Part shown: in pieces, positions 1 to 9,544 of the stretch
Layout: the number at the start of each line of letters is the position of its first letter
Numbering within the stretch: position 1 is the first letter of the stretch
Source: Paracentrotus lividus
Taxonomy: Eukaryota; Echinodermata; Echinoidea; Camarodonta; Echinidae
Direction of reading: 5' to 3'
DNA: 64,000 nt
Assembly: GCA_940671915.1 (NCBI GenBank)
Contig: CALNVZ010003433.1
Span: 48,036,926-48,100,925 of the forward strand
Notes under the pieces: generated by a model
The model's input: the letters and a program-made list of their open reading frames with translations, nothing else
Told to the model about the DNA's origin: nothing
Databases searched by the model: none
Position numbers and translations under genes: made by a program

Positions 1-2
1 TG

Positions 3-296
3 TCTACATCTATTAGAGATGTTCGTCAGGCCCCATCGTCTTCTAGGTCTGTTATACCTGGCTTCTTCAAAGCTCCTCCTTTCAGGAAGGGCAAGAAGAA
101 GAAGGACAAGAGGGCTTCCGTTCCTGCCCGGTCGGCCTTGACAGCTCCTCCTCAGGATCGTAGGGAAACCGACTTTTCTCATGATTCTTATGATCGTCTG
201 GTGTCTTTTCAAGACCAGACTCCTCGTCGAGTTCGTGGAGGTGGTAGGGGCTCTTCCCGAAGCGTTGATCCTCAGCTCTCCCTCCCGCGAAAGTGA
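3..296 (+). pseudogene. DIRS gag-like ORF, C-terminal 97 codons
   Basis: The frame is open from the first full codon at position 3 to a TGA at 294-296. The peptide has a lysine cluster (FRKGKKKKDKR) and, near its end, a glycine-arginine stretch (RRVRGGGRGSSRS). Basic, RNA-binding-type tails of this sort are usual at the end of gag-like proteins of DIRS elements. The start lies upstream of the window. No zinc knuckle is visible. Assignment rests mainly on position before the RT. Confidence 0.55.
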
Positions 297-959
297 AAAA
301 TCGTCCGCTTTTACAGGTCCGGGAATCAACTTACGGGAAAGTATATTTCAGCGCGAAATGATCATCGCTCCGCACGCACCGCACTCGGCGGATCGAAAAC
401 AGGCGGTTCGGCTTGGATCGAGACAGATCCCCAGCCGGCCGCGCGTTGGGCCAGCGAACTTACCGTAGCCTTCAGATCCCTAAGTGTGTCGCCCTTCGGG
501 AAGTTGTGTCTTCCGTGCTATGGAAGTCCGCATAAGCGGACGCAGTGTCTTCTAACACTCCTCTCGTGATCACGAACGAGGACTTGATAGTTCTACGGGC
601 GAAAGAAGCCTCTTCCAAGGGATATCCGGTTTTAATCCGAGAAATCGTTCACCCGCGCAACGATATCAATACACGACATCCTTTTCTCCAAGACTATATT
701 CTGGATACTCGGGAAAAAAAAATGAGAAAACGTGCAGCGCATGAATACGGGGATGTACACGCTCGAATACCGGTAGTATGCCTCGTGAATCACGATCTCT
801 CCCAGGCGAGGATTTTTGTGATTCCCCAACCCGTCAGGAGCTCGCTCAGGAATGTCCTGCAATATGAAGAGGATCATCAGCGCACATCGCAAGGGGTCAC
901 CCTCTCTCAGCGATGACCTTTGCCTACTTTCTTCCCGGCTCCAGTCAGGCGGACTTTGC
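297..959 (+). other. DIRS gag-RT spacer and N-terminal pol remnant
   Basis: This is GC-richer than the surrounding DNA and keeps short open frames, for example 545-916 and 181-468, but no single frame runs through it. I see no clear motif. It lies between the gag tail and the RT block, where DIRS elements carry the N-terminal part of pol. It is probably decayed pol coding sequence. Confidence 0.4.
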
Positions 960-1380
960 CTGGGTGTCTCGGGTCGACACCTGAGCAGATGCCTTTTTTT
1001 TATTCACTCCCAATCAGACCACTTCGTCGAGGGATTGCATTTTGCAGGTTTGCTCGCTCGGTTTAGGAAAGGAGAGCTTGCTTCGCTCAAAGCCCTTTCT
1101 TTCGGTGCGGTTCGTCCCGCTCCCAGAGTCTTTCACCAAGGTGTCGCATACGGCGTTGCATGTCTTTCTCAGGTGGCCAAGGACCTTCGGATCTCTCGCT
1201 TTCTCAGACGATGGCTTTCTCGTCGCCTGTTTCGGAGGTCCTGCTCTTCACACCATCGTTTTCAGTTAGCTGAAATAACGGACCGAGAGTTTGGGATTCA
1301 TGATCACTGGTCCAATGTCGGAATTAGTTCCCTCGCCGAACACTCCCTGAATTACCTGTTGGGTGCCCAGTTGAGATAAT
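960..1380 (+). pseudogene. DIRS reverse transcriptase core, frameshifted
   Basis: Two adjacent frames carry pieces of one RT palm domain. Frame 3 gives FGAVRPAPRVF (about 1102-1134), matching the usual FGL-SAPRVFTK box. The continuation FTKV then appears in frame 1, so one frameshift lies near 1128-1135. Frame 1 then gives AFSDDGFLVA, where FSDD (1201-1212) corresponds to the catalytic [YF]xDD box with both aspartates kept. The domain would copy element RNA into cDNA. The frameshift and loss of upstream palm motifs make it non-functional. Confidence 0.75.
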
Positions 1381-1699
1381 CAGAAGAACTCAACTGGCAA
1401 CGGCGAGCCTGAGGAGGATAGAACTCTGTCAGTCTTACCAGGGTCCCTCCTTAGCATGCGGAAGGGTTCGAGCCGAGGTTGTTTTGAGATGGCTGGGGCT
1501 TTTAGCCAGTCTGGTGGACTTCTTGCATATTGTCATCTCTTTTATGAGGACCTTTCCGGCTGCCTTCCTGAAAGTTTTTCAAGCCGGAACCTCAGCCCCT
1601 CTGGTTCTGGTTTTCTTTTGACGGTGGGAGATCAAGAGGCTTCATCTCCTGTCGCGACGAACAACGTACTTTCCTGTCTTCAGGGAAAGAGATTCAAAG

Positions 1700-2355
1700 A
1701 CCCTCTCTCATCTCGGATCTACAGTGACACGAAACGCGTCTCTTCAAGGTTGGGGGGGGGCATTTTCAAGGTCGGATGGTTCCGGATCTTGGGTCCTGCC
1801 GAGGCGGCTGCCTCACTTCAAGTTCTGGAACTTTTTGTCACGTTCTGTTTGTCTTCAAGTTTATTCGCGACCTTTTGGTGTGGGGCCGTTCGGTGTTGAT
1901 TTCTCACGGACAACACTCTCCTGAAGGCCTACATCAACAAACAAGGAGGGACCAACACTCTTTGAGGTTGAACGAGGGTAGCGTTCCTCCTTTGGGAAAT
2001 GGTGCAATCGGGAGAAGATCGTCCCGGTGCCTCCCACTCTCCGGGGGAGGACAATCTGATAGGAGACTTTCTATCCCTGGACAACAGACTTCCTCCGCTT
2101 TGCTCCCGAGTCAGGGAGACTTTGCTTTCTTTCTGGACGCGTTCTCTCTTTCATTGGAAGGGGTGGAAGGCGTACGCTTTTCCACCATTTAAGTTGATCC
2201 CTCTGTTTCTCAGGAAAGACCAGGGAGGATCAGACAACGGTGGTCTTGATTGCTCTCACTGGCCGGTCGGGCCTGGTTTTCAGGATCTTTTGCTCCTGTT
2301 AGCGATGGGAGCCGCTCCCCTTCTGGCCGTACCGGACTTATTTTCCTACCGTTAG
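1700..2355 (+). pseudogene. DIRS RNase H and following pol region, frameshifted
   Basis: Words typical of the DIRS RNase H domain are spread over three frames: NASLQGWGGAF near 1729, AYINKQGGT at 1927-1953 and PGEDNLIGDFLS at 2041-2076. After that comes WKGWKAYAFPPFKLIPLFLR, with AFPPFKLIP at 2176-2202, a block that normally follows RNase H in DIRS pol and has been discussed as methylase-like. At least two frame changes separate these words. RNase H removes the RNA strand during cDNA synthesis. The stretch from 1381 to 1700 is the connection region and has no intact frame. Confidence 0.7.
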
Positions 2356-2410
2356 TTGTGCGTGGTTCTACATGCCGGAGTAAAGTGTCCACTCGCCTTC
2401 ATTTAACTGC

Positions 2411-3470
2411 ATGGCCTCTTTCGGCCAGCGGGCTAGGGATGAAGGCTTTTCAGACCGAGCAGCTGAGCTGCTAATTGGAAGTAGTCTGAAGTCGACTAGG
2501 ATTGTATTCTTTTCGCGCCTTGGGGCTTTCCTGGCCTGGTACGAACCTCTTGCAGGGTCCCCCAGAGAGGCTCCTTTGCCTCTTATTGCTGATTTCCTTA
2601 TTTCTCTGTTCGATAAGGGTAGGTCTCTCTCGACGATTCGAGGGTTTTTGTTTGGCTTTTTAGGCCATTCTTACTGGTTTTTGCTTATGGGGGATCGGTC
2701 TCGACCGCCCCCCCCCCCACCAGCTCTTGGCGTTGCTTAGGGTCTTTTTCTTAAAACGCCCTATTTTTAAGCCCTTGACTCCAGCCTGGAGTTTTCCCTA
2801 AGTTTTGGAGGCTTTGTCTAAGCCTCCGTTCGAACCTTTGAACTCGATTTACCTGTTAAATCAGTCCATTAAGACAAGTTTTCTTCTAGCAATAGTCTCT
2901 GGGCAAAGGAGGAGTTTCGCTACATGGGCTCTCAATATCACCTGGGCTTTTTCGTTGGGAGAGATATTTGGTTCGTCTGATTCCTTTCACATCCTTCATT
3001 ACTTAGAACCAAACAGCCTCGTCGGACTCTATCGAGATCTTCATTCGTCCTCTGACGGGGTTCTCATCTTTCAGAAAAGACATTTTCTAGTGCCCTGTCA
3101 GGGCCCTCTTATGGTTCTTCAAGTAGACTGAGAATCTTCGCACATCTTCACAGTTTTTTGTTACTTCCCGTGAACCCCATAAGGGGTTTCTAGAGATACG
3201 TTATCCCGGTGGATAGTCTCCGCAATCAAGGCTGCGGGAGTGAAGGCCCTTGAAGAGGGAACTACTCCCAAGGCCCTTCAGACCAGGAGCATCAGCTCCT
3301 CTTGGGCCCTATTTCCTAGGGCAGGGGTAGAAGATATTTGCAAGGCGGCCTTTTTGGCGTTCTGCAAATTCTTTCACCTCCTTTTACCTGAGAGAAGTCG
3401 CTGCTAGTGAGGGTGTTTTCTCCTTCGCACCTCTCAAAGCAGCGGCGTCCTCCATAGTTTCTTAACCGTT
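2411..3470 (+). pseudogene. DIRS tyrosine recombinase, frameshifted and probably inactive
   Basis: The N-terminal core-binding region reads RAAELLIGSSLKSTRIVFF and later LIADFLISLFDKG followed by RSLSTIRGF (2440-2665). The catalytic region starts in 2805-3131 with PPFEPLNS and FLLAIVSGQRRS; the latter likely contains the first catalytic arginine. Past a frame change, the C-terminal part reads LQTRSISSSWALF and then FYLREVAASEG, with the presumed nucleophile tyrosine codon at 3385-3387. The position where the HxxR histidine is expected reads leucine in my alignment. An extra T in the run near 3351-3355 puts the tyrosine out of frame with the upstream segment. The intact enzyme would integrate circular DNA without target duplication (established for DIRS). 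Confidence 0.7.
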
Positions 3471-3509
3471 ATGGTTGCCCTCCCGACTTTTGTCGGTGCT
3501 GGTCGTAGT

Positions 3510-3873
3510 AATGGTAGGCAAATGTATAGTTCTATTGAAGTAAATCATAAAAATTACAATCTAATTTTATTATTTACGATATAGAAATATACATTTGCCT
3601 ACATTCCCTCCCTCCGTCCCCCTTTCCGTTGCAACATACGGTAGTTTTTTGGGGCGATAGAGTTAGAGGAAGAGTATAGGATCGCTTTCGGCCGCATCCT
3701 CGTCAATGGAGGGCGCTATTCAATGGGGGGTGGGGGGGGGTAAATAGGCGAATGATAGGGCAAAAATTTCGGTGTAAATTTCGGTTTGGGGCGATTCGAG
3801 GTCGAATAGCAATGGTAGGCAAATGTATATTTCTATATCGTAAATAATAAAATTAGATTGTAATTTTTATGAT
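3510..3873. repeat. DIRS 3' complementary repeats
   Basis: Positions 3544-3602 are the exact reverse complement of 3815-3873 (59 bp). The outer word AATGGTAGGCAAATGTATA also occurs in direct orientation at 3510-3528 and 3811-3829. This gives a three-part arrangement of the same terminal word, two direct and one inverted. It fits the internal complementary region and right inverted terminal repeat that template the circular intermediate in DIRS elements. The 3603-3810 spacer has a G-run at 3725-3740. Confidence 0.75.
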
Positions 3874-4401
3874 TCTCATAAGATCGTATGACCACTCATG
3901 GCTTCGAGTCCCGGACATGCTAAAAGACATCTTGCAAAAAACTGATGCTACCATTATGCGTATAGGCGTGCCTTGGTACTGTATTCAGTGCAGGTGTGAA
4001 TGCAGTTGGAAAACTCTCCATCCAGGGAAAAAGAATAAAATGTTAGTCCCGAGTATAGGAGATCCACAACCTATGCACGTTGAAACGCATACACTTTTCG
4101 AATAAGAGAAAGGTGTTTTACCCGATCTATTGCACCTAGCCCTTCCCCAGAATACTGCAGGAATCTTCAGAGTCAAAGGAGGCAGTTAAACTCGAAGAAG
4201 AAATCGGGTAAGGTGTAGAGTTAGGGGCTATATTTTTTTTTGGGGGGGGGGGCGGGTTAGTTGTTCCGGGGAGTAATTGTTCAGAGGTAGTTGTCTTTAG
4301 AACCAACAAAGTGGCTGATTGTTGTTCAGGTGTAACTTTGGGCAAATTATTGACTCATGATGTGACTTTGGCTTGGTCATATATTCTCCCAGGTAACAGT
4401 C
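3874..4401. other. Unassigned DNA after the DIRS element
   Basis: A plus-strand frame at 3869-4105 encodes 78 residues with several cysteines (CIQCRCECSW) but no recognised domain; it starts inside the DIRS terminal repeat, which argues against a real start. A T10G10-type low-complexity run lies near 4231-4250. Nothing else is recognised. Confidence 0.4.
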
Positions 4402-4404
4402 TTA

Positions 4405-4899
4405 GGCTGTGTTCAATGTCCAGTTTCAAATTTATACGCCAACATGAATCATGATACAAAACGCAATTACAAAACGCTGATATAAAGAGAAACAAAGTGA
4501 GTGTTCATTGTCCCCCATCCCCGGTCGTAAAAGTAAACGTGTTTAAAATCTCATTTCAAATTTAAACGCCGAAAAAGATGCGTTTTGAAACACAATCAGC
4601 TTCAATTTTACGGCCTTGAGCATCGCGATTGCAACGAAATGCGACACTGAACAGTATTGAGTTTTCAAACTTGTTTAAATGTGCTCTCACAATGGAAGTT
4701 TCCGGTGCAGGTGAAAAAAGGAGAAGACGTTTGTTTTTTGAGAGCGGGGAATTTAAAGACGATGGAAATATAATCAGCTTTAAATTTTTGACACTGAACG
4801 GTGCACCGCTGATCGCGTTTGTGTTTGTGTTTTGTAATTGCGTTTTGTATCATGATTCATGTTGGCGTATAAATTTGAAACTGGACATTGAACACACTC
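4405..4899. mobile_element. MITE with TTA target duplication (family M1, copy 1)
   Basis: The ends GGCTGTGTTCAATG and CATTGAACACACTC are inverted, and the inverted similarity extends about 75 bp inward, including CATGAATCATGATACAAAAC. The element is flanked by TTA at 4402-4404 and 4900-4902. A 3-bp TTA duplication suggests the PIF/Harbinger superfamily (inference). It has no transposase. Related copies lie at 18840 and 43995. Confidence 0.8.
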
Positions 4900-5345
4900 T
4901 TAGCTGTCAACACTGGTTTTATAGAAGTAGGGCCTACTGAGGTTAATTATCACCACCATGAGATAAACCACTATCTTGATGATATGGGTGTTGATTAGCA
5001 AAGACCAGTAGCTACCCTGGCTGGTTGAACCAAGGAGCAAAGGTCACAATAAGGTGAAGATTTCATTTTCTTTTTCAAACAAGTGGAGAATGTAAAGATG
5101 TAAGATGTAACCAGAGAAAGTGTGAATAAAAATTGCACTATTTACTTGAAAGTTTGAAAAGGTTTAAAAAGAGACATTAATGAATTACAGTGAGTTCGCT
5201 GTGACAGATGTTTCAGAACACTCCTGTAGTGTTGAACACATGCATAAATGTTTGTGACCACAAAAGTACATTGTATATATACATTGTAGGGGATCAATAT
5301 GAGTACAATCTTGTGTATGATTCAGTGTTTATACGCTAACATTAT

Positions 5346-5594
5346 GCGGCGGTCACAACTCGCCGTACCTTCGACGTGCAACTTCCTTCGATGGATTTTG
5401 TAGAAAATTTGTGCAGCGTATGAACCATGCAGGCATGTTGCCTGTAAAACGTGCAGGAAGTTTTTACAATACCCTTACTACTGAAATGCAGGAATCGCAG
5501 AAATTGACCCACGACCTGTGCGTGCATTGTGCATGAAACGCAGGCTACGTTAATTGCACGTGCCTCGTAGCCTACGATGAGTTGTGACCGCCGC
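5346..5594. mobile_element. Small inverted-repeat element with ATTAT duplication
   Basis: A perfect 16-bp inverted end (GCGGCGGTCACAACTC at the left) is flanked by ATTAT at 5341-5345 and 5595-5599. Weaker inverted similarity continues inward. The 249-bp interior has no coding content. The superfamily is unclear. Confidence 0.75.
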
Positions 5595-5977
5595 ATTATG
5601 CATGTTTTGGTCTTGACTTGGGTGAACCAGAAGACACAGGATTCAAGGAATCTAACCAGACTGGTGTCACCAAGTCATTTGTGAAGTTATGAATGACTTT
5701 ATATAGTCTGGAACATGTTCATGACATGACTAATTATATTCTTACTCATTTAGCACAAGAACTGATCACCAGTTGTTCGTAAAGCCTCCAGGTACCCAGG
5801 GGCGGATCCAGCATTCTCCAATAGGGGGGGCCGGAATTTTTTTTCATCCAAATTTTCCTCGATCAACTGCTTGGAGACCTAAGCTCCGGGGGGGGGGGGG
5901 GGGGGGTGTTATATAGGTCTAAAGACAGTGAATTAAAAAACCTGTGTATTTTCACATTTCCCGAACATGTTAATTTT

Positions 5978-7642
5978 TTTAATGCGAGCGCGAAGCGCGA
6001 GCCGAAATTTTTGGATATTATGAACCTGAAAACAGTGCATTTTATCATTTACTAGTATTTGTGCCATGCTTATTAAAGATAGGCCTGCTTATCTAATTAA
6101 ACAATGCGAGCGCGAAGCGCGAGCCGAAAAATTTGGCTATATCAACCTGAAAACAGTGTATTTTAAGCACTTTTTGTGCTACTCATATAGATCTCATCTC
6201 ATTGAACAATGCGAGCGCGAAGCGCGAGCCGAAAAAAAAAAATCATCCTGAAAACGGTGCATTTAAAGCGCTTTTTGTGCTGCTCATAATATAGAAGATA
6301 CTAATCTCATTGGACAATGCGAGCGCGAAGCGCGAGCCGAAAAATCATGGCTATATCAACCTGAAAACAGTGCATTTTAAGCGCTTTTTGTGCTACTTAT
6401 TTATAGAAGATACTAATCTCATTGAACAATGCGAAGCGCGAGCCGAAATTTTTTGTTTATCAACCCGAAAACATTGCATTTTGAGTTTTTTTTAGTAACT
6501 ACTTTTATAAAGAAGATATCGTTAAACAATGCAAGCGTGAAGCGCGAGCCGAAAAATAATGGCTATATCAACCTGAAAACAGTGCATTTTATAAAGCGCT
6601 TTTTGTGCTACTCATATCATGCATATAGAAGATACTAATCTCATTGAACAATGCGAGCACGAAGCGCGAGCCGAAATTCTTTTATTATCAACCCCAAAAA
6701 ATTACATTTTGAGTTTGTCTTTTGCTACTTTTATAAAGAAGATACTTGTCTCGTTAAACAATGCGAGCGCGAAGCGCGAGCCGAAAAATCATGGCTATAT
6801 CAACCTGAAAATAGTGTAAGCGCTTTTTTTTGCTGCTCATATAGAAGATCTCATTAAACAAATCGAGCGCGAAGCGCGAGCCGAAATTTTTTGGTATATC
6901 AAGCCGAAAATATTGCATTTTGAGGGCTTTTTTGTGCTACGTTTATACAGAAGATACTGACATGTATCTCGTTACACAATGCGAGCGCGAAGCGCGAGCC
7001 GATTTTTTTTTTTATAGATTAACCCGAAACTTTTGCATTTTGAGGGTTTTTTTTGTGCTACGCCGTTTTTATAAATAAGATACTTAATCTCGTTAAACAA
7101 TGCGAGCGCCAAGCGCGAGCCGTTTTTTTTTTCTTTATATATCAACCTGATATAAAGGCGTTGTTTTTTTTTTTGTGCAAAGCTTACTTGTCTAGATACT
7201 TATCTCATTCAACAATGCGAGCTGAAAATTTTGTGATACATCAATCTGAAAACAACGCATTTTAAGCGCTTTTTGTGTTGATCATAATAGAAGATACTTA
7301 TCTCATTAATCAATTCGAGCCCGAAGCGCGAGCCGAAATATTTTGATATATTTAAGCGTGTTTTGTGCTATGCTCCTAAAGAGGATAATCATCTTGTTAA
7401 ACACAATGAGTGCGTAGTATGAGCAATATCTTTTTGATAAATTAACCTGAAAACGAGTCAATATAGTGTTTTGTTATCCCAAAGAAATTTATCCAAGGCT
7501 ATCTTAATGACGAATAAATTCTGAGCGCTATGTGCTCACAAACAGGATTGGCATATCTCATTAAATAGATAAGTCAAACACAAAGCACAAGCTGAAATAT
7601 TGACTTAAAAATAATGGGACATTCTTAGTATCTTTTTTTTTT

Positions 7643-7673
<31 letters not shown>

Positions 7674-7850
7674 GGGTTATAATCGTCATGACCAGGATAT
7701 GCCTACGTATAGGCTATCACTAAACATGCTAAACAAAATAATCCGAGCGCAGAGCGAGAGCTGAAATTGGAAGCATGCTCAAAGGTAGTCCTCATGAACA
7801 TGATTTAATCAGGTAATGCGAGCGCGAAGCGCCAGCGAAAAACTATATAT
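5978..7850 (+). repeat. ~110-bp minisatellite, about 17 units, mirror-symmetric core
   Basis: The core GCGAGCGCGAAGCGCGAGC, or a decayed form, recurs near 5983, 6104, 6210, 6318, 6429, 6532, 6651, 6762, 6864, 6979, 7100, 7216, 7314, 7407, 7575, 7742 and 7817. The spacing is mostly 103-120 bp. The core reads almost identically forward and backward, so it is a mirror repeat rather than an inverted one. Each unit also carries CTATATCAACCTGAAAACAG and an AGCGCTTTTTGTGCTAC word. Units 1-11 are well kept; those after about 7400 are strongly decayed. The array is wholly inside the element at 5797-8042. Confidence 0.9.
7632..7675. repeat. T-run followed by G-run
   Basis: A run of about 30 T is followed directly by a G-rich run. 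It lies in the decayed part of the minisatellite. The length is liable to assembly error. Confidence 0.8.
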
Positions 7851-7865
7851 TTTCCTTTTTATTTT

Positions 7866-7990
7866 TAGTACTGTTTTTACTTTTCATCTTCTTTCTCTCT
7901 TTTTTTTTCTTCCCCTTTTCTCCTTCCCCTTTCCCCTTCCTTTTCTCTTCTTTTTCTTCTCTTTCCCCCTTTTTTTCTTTTTTTTTGCGC
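7866..7990. repeat. Pyrimidine tract
   Basis: This is an almost pure C/T stretch of about 125 bp, at the right side of the 2.25-kb element. The 71- and 73-residue frames that overlap it, one on each strand, are compositional. Confidence 0.8.
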
Positions 7991-8533
7991 CGCCAATAGG
8001 GGGGGCCGCGGCCCCCTCGGCCCCCCCCTAGATCCGCCACTGGGTACCTACCCATTTGCTTCAACTAAACACAACACAAAAAGAAAGTTCCCCCTATTTC
8101 AAATATCAATATTTTTTTTAACCAGGAGGAGTTTAAAAAATATAATTTTATGTCAATGTAGGGAATTTACTAAGCTACCAAGGGAGCGAATTTTAGGAAA
8201 AATCGTGAAGTCGTGCTTCAGTGAGCAATGGTTGAATACAAAATTGTCATTTTTTTGAAGTTCACAAGCCTAAAATCACAACTTTGATTTTAACTTCGTT
8301 GCCATGATAAAAATTGATCAAATATGATGGGTTTAATGTCTAGGAAGAGTGTTATGAACTTTTGCAAAATATTTAAATCAATTCATGGTTGAATGAGCAC
8401 CATAAAATACCATGTGAAAAACACTAAGTAAGTATTCTTTCCATTTTGTACACTAAAAATCATGTGAATATCTGTTTTTGTATTATTTCTATGACCGGTG
8501 CACGTGTGTACATGATCCTATTGCATGTATTAA

Positions 8534-9056
8534 AGGGGAATTATCCCCTCAGAGAAATTTAGCTTCAGTGAATGGAGACCTACCCCCAAAACATATTGGT
8601 AAAAGTTTCAGAAAAATCAGGCAGTGAATAAGAGAGATATTTCAGATTTTGAGATCACTTATGATATGGAGATCCTCTAATTGGCAACACGACCATAATG
8701 TGTGATGTAATGCAGGGAGATCTTTCCCATATCTATTGTACACATTGTACTAAAATCCTCTTTTTTTCTCGATTCTAAAGGGAGAATAAAGAATCTTTTT
8801 ATGGGATGACATGTAAATAATTGAAAGTCATAATATATCATGAAAAGAAAAGCTGTTCTATCATTAGAATGAAAATAAAGAGACATTTAAAAAAGTTTTT
8901 GTGCACACCATATGGGGAGTTCTCCCTTTGTGACATCACAAATGGTGACCTTGTTGCCAATGAGAGATTTCCTATGTCATCAGAGATCTCAATAATCAAA
9001 TACTCATAACTTTCTTATCATTTATCCGATTTCACAAATCTTTACTAATGTGCTTA
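8534..9056. mobile_element. TTAA element family A, copy 1 (right end lost)
   Basis: It starts after TTAA at 8530-8533 with AGGGGAATTATCCCCTCAG. It matches the copy at 20158-20740 in the same orientation over about 510 bp with few changes, up to CTAATGTGCTTAT. The right terminus seen in copy 2 is missing; a different repeat (family B) follows directly. The frames at 8677-9009 are not conserved as proteins. Confidence 0.75.
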
Positions 9057-9069
9057 TATGATTTTTTTT

Positions 9070-9236
9070 TCTTTTTTCTGAATGTTTCTTGTATTCTCTG
9101 TAAAAGAATTGAGTAGAAATGATAAGGGGAAAGCCTTTAAAAATGAATTGTTTTGTTGCAATTTTTTACTCTTTTCTGGCGACTTGTGTCTGATTTTGAT
9201 ATGACGGGTCACATTTTTACTCTTACTAGTACACAC
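9070..9236 (-). repeat. Dispersed repeat family B, copy 1
   Basis: The minus strand matches 31628-31795 over about 150 bp without an indel. The shared reading frame carries AFPPLS-like text, FLKAFPLSFLL in both copies. It abuts the broken right end of the family A element. See the second copy for its inverted ends. Confidence 0.65.
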
Positions 9237-9385
9237 TTGTCTACATTGTAAAATAGGGGCATCTCATATTTTTAAATATTTGTTTTATTTATTTACCTTT
9301 AATTTTTCATTTCATTTTTTATTGGAGGCGTTAGTATCTACTTGGTCCTTATCCATGTCAATCCCTGTTATTGTTATTCTTCCAG

Positions 9386-9544
9386 GGGTCTATGGAGGTC
9401 CCATCTTTTGACAGTGAAGAGGAAGCCTCTATAATTGACAGCTTCAGACCCCTATCATTCTACAGCCCTGATCGTCTCCCACGGGAGCCCAAAACCGTTT
9501 CCGTAGTTCTAATTCTCCTCATCCTTGTTCCTCTCAAGAGTTGA
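9386..9544 (+). CDS. Candidate exon, 50-codon frame with hydrophobic C-terminus
   Basis: A pyrimidine-rich stretch ending TTCTTCCAG (AG at 9384-9385) could be a 3' splice site. From it runs an open frame with an ATG at 9392 and a stop at 9542-9544. The peptide begins MEVPSFDSEEEASIIDSF, has an acidic N-terminus, then SFYSPDRLPREPK, and ends with a short hydrophobic run (VSVVLILLILVPL). Composition looks more protein-like than nearby DNA. The frame is also open upstream of the splice site, no donor is obvious, and I do not recognise a family. It could be a terminal exon of an unseen gene, or chance. Confidence 0.25.
   Translation, partial: GSMEVPSFDSEEEASIIDSFRPLSFYSPDRLPREPKTVSVVLILLILVPLKS

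Larger units (their letters stand above)
1..3873 (+). mobile_element. DIRS-like tyrosine-recombinase retrotransposon, 5' truncated by window edge, decayed
   Basis: The domains appear in the order expected for DIRS elements: a basic gag tail, reverse transcriptase, RNase H, then a tyrosine recombinase, all on the plus strand. Diagnostic words are FGAVRPAPRVF and FSDD (RT), AYINKQGGT and PGEDNLIGDFLS (RNase H end), AFPPFKLIP just after it, and FDKGRSLSTIRGF plus a C-terminal tyrosine box. The reading frame changes many times, so the copy cannot encode intact proteins. At the 3' side, a 59-bp segment (3544-3602) is complementary to 3815-3873, as expected for the internal complementary region and inverted terminal repeat of DIRS1-type elements. 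The 5' end lies outside the window. The right limit is set by the last base of the complementary repeat. DIRS elements are known in sea urchins (established knowledge); assignment to a particular DIRS or PAT subgroup is not possible by eye. Confidence 0.85.
5797..8042. mobile_element. 2.25-kb element with CAGGGGCGGATCC ends carrying a minisatellite
   Basis: The left end CAGGGGCGGATCCAG and right end CTAGATCCGCCACTG are inverted. Both are flanked by GGTACC (5791-5796 and 8043-8048), read as a 6-bp target duplication. A poly-G tract (5889-5906) and a C/G-rich tract (8000-8030) lie just inside the ends. The interior is a long array of ~110-bp units plus homopolymer and pyrimidine tracts, with no transposase. 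The open frames across it are by-products of the repeat. Ends starting CAGTGGCGGATC recur in fragments at 35117 and 38243. The superfamily is not assigned. Confidence 0.75.

Noticed and set aside
6066-6857. Several 60-70-residue frames with IEQCEREARAEK-type text
   Set aside because: They are the ~110-bp tandem repeat read in whichever frame lacks stops; start and end shift with each unit.
5978-7400. CRISPR-like array
   Set aside because: The regularly spaced GCGAGCGCGAAGCGCGAGC core might suggest it, but the intervals are themselves repeats, not unique spacers, and the DNA is eukaryotic.
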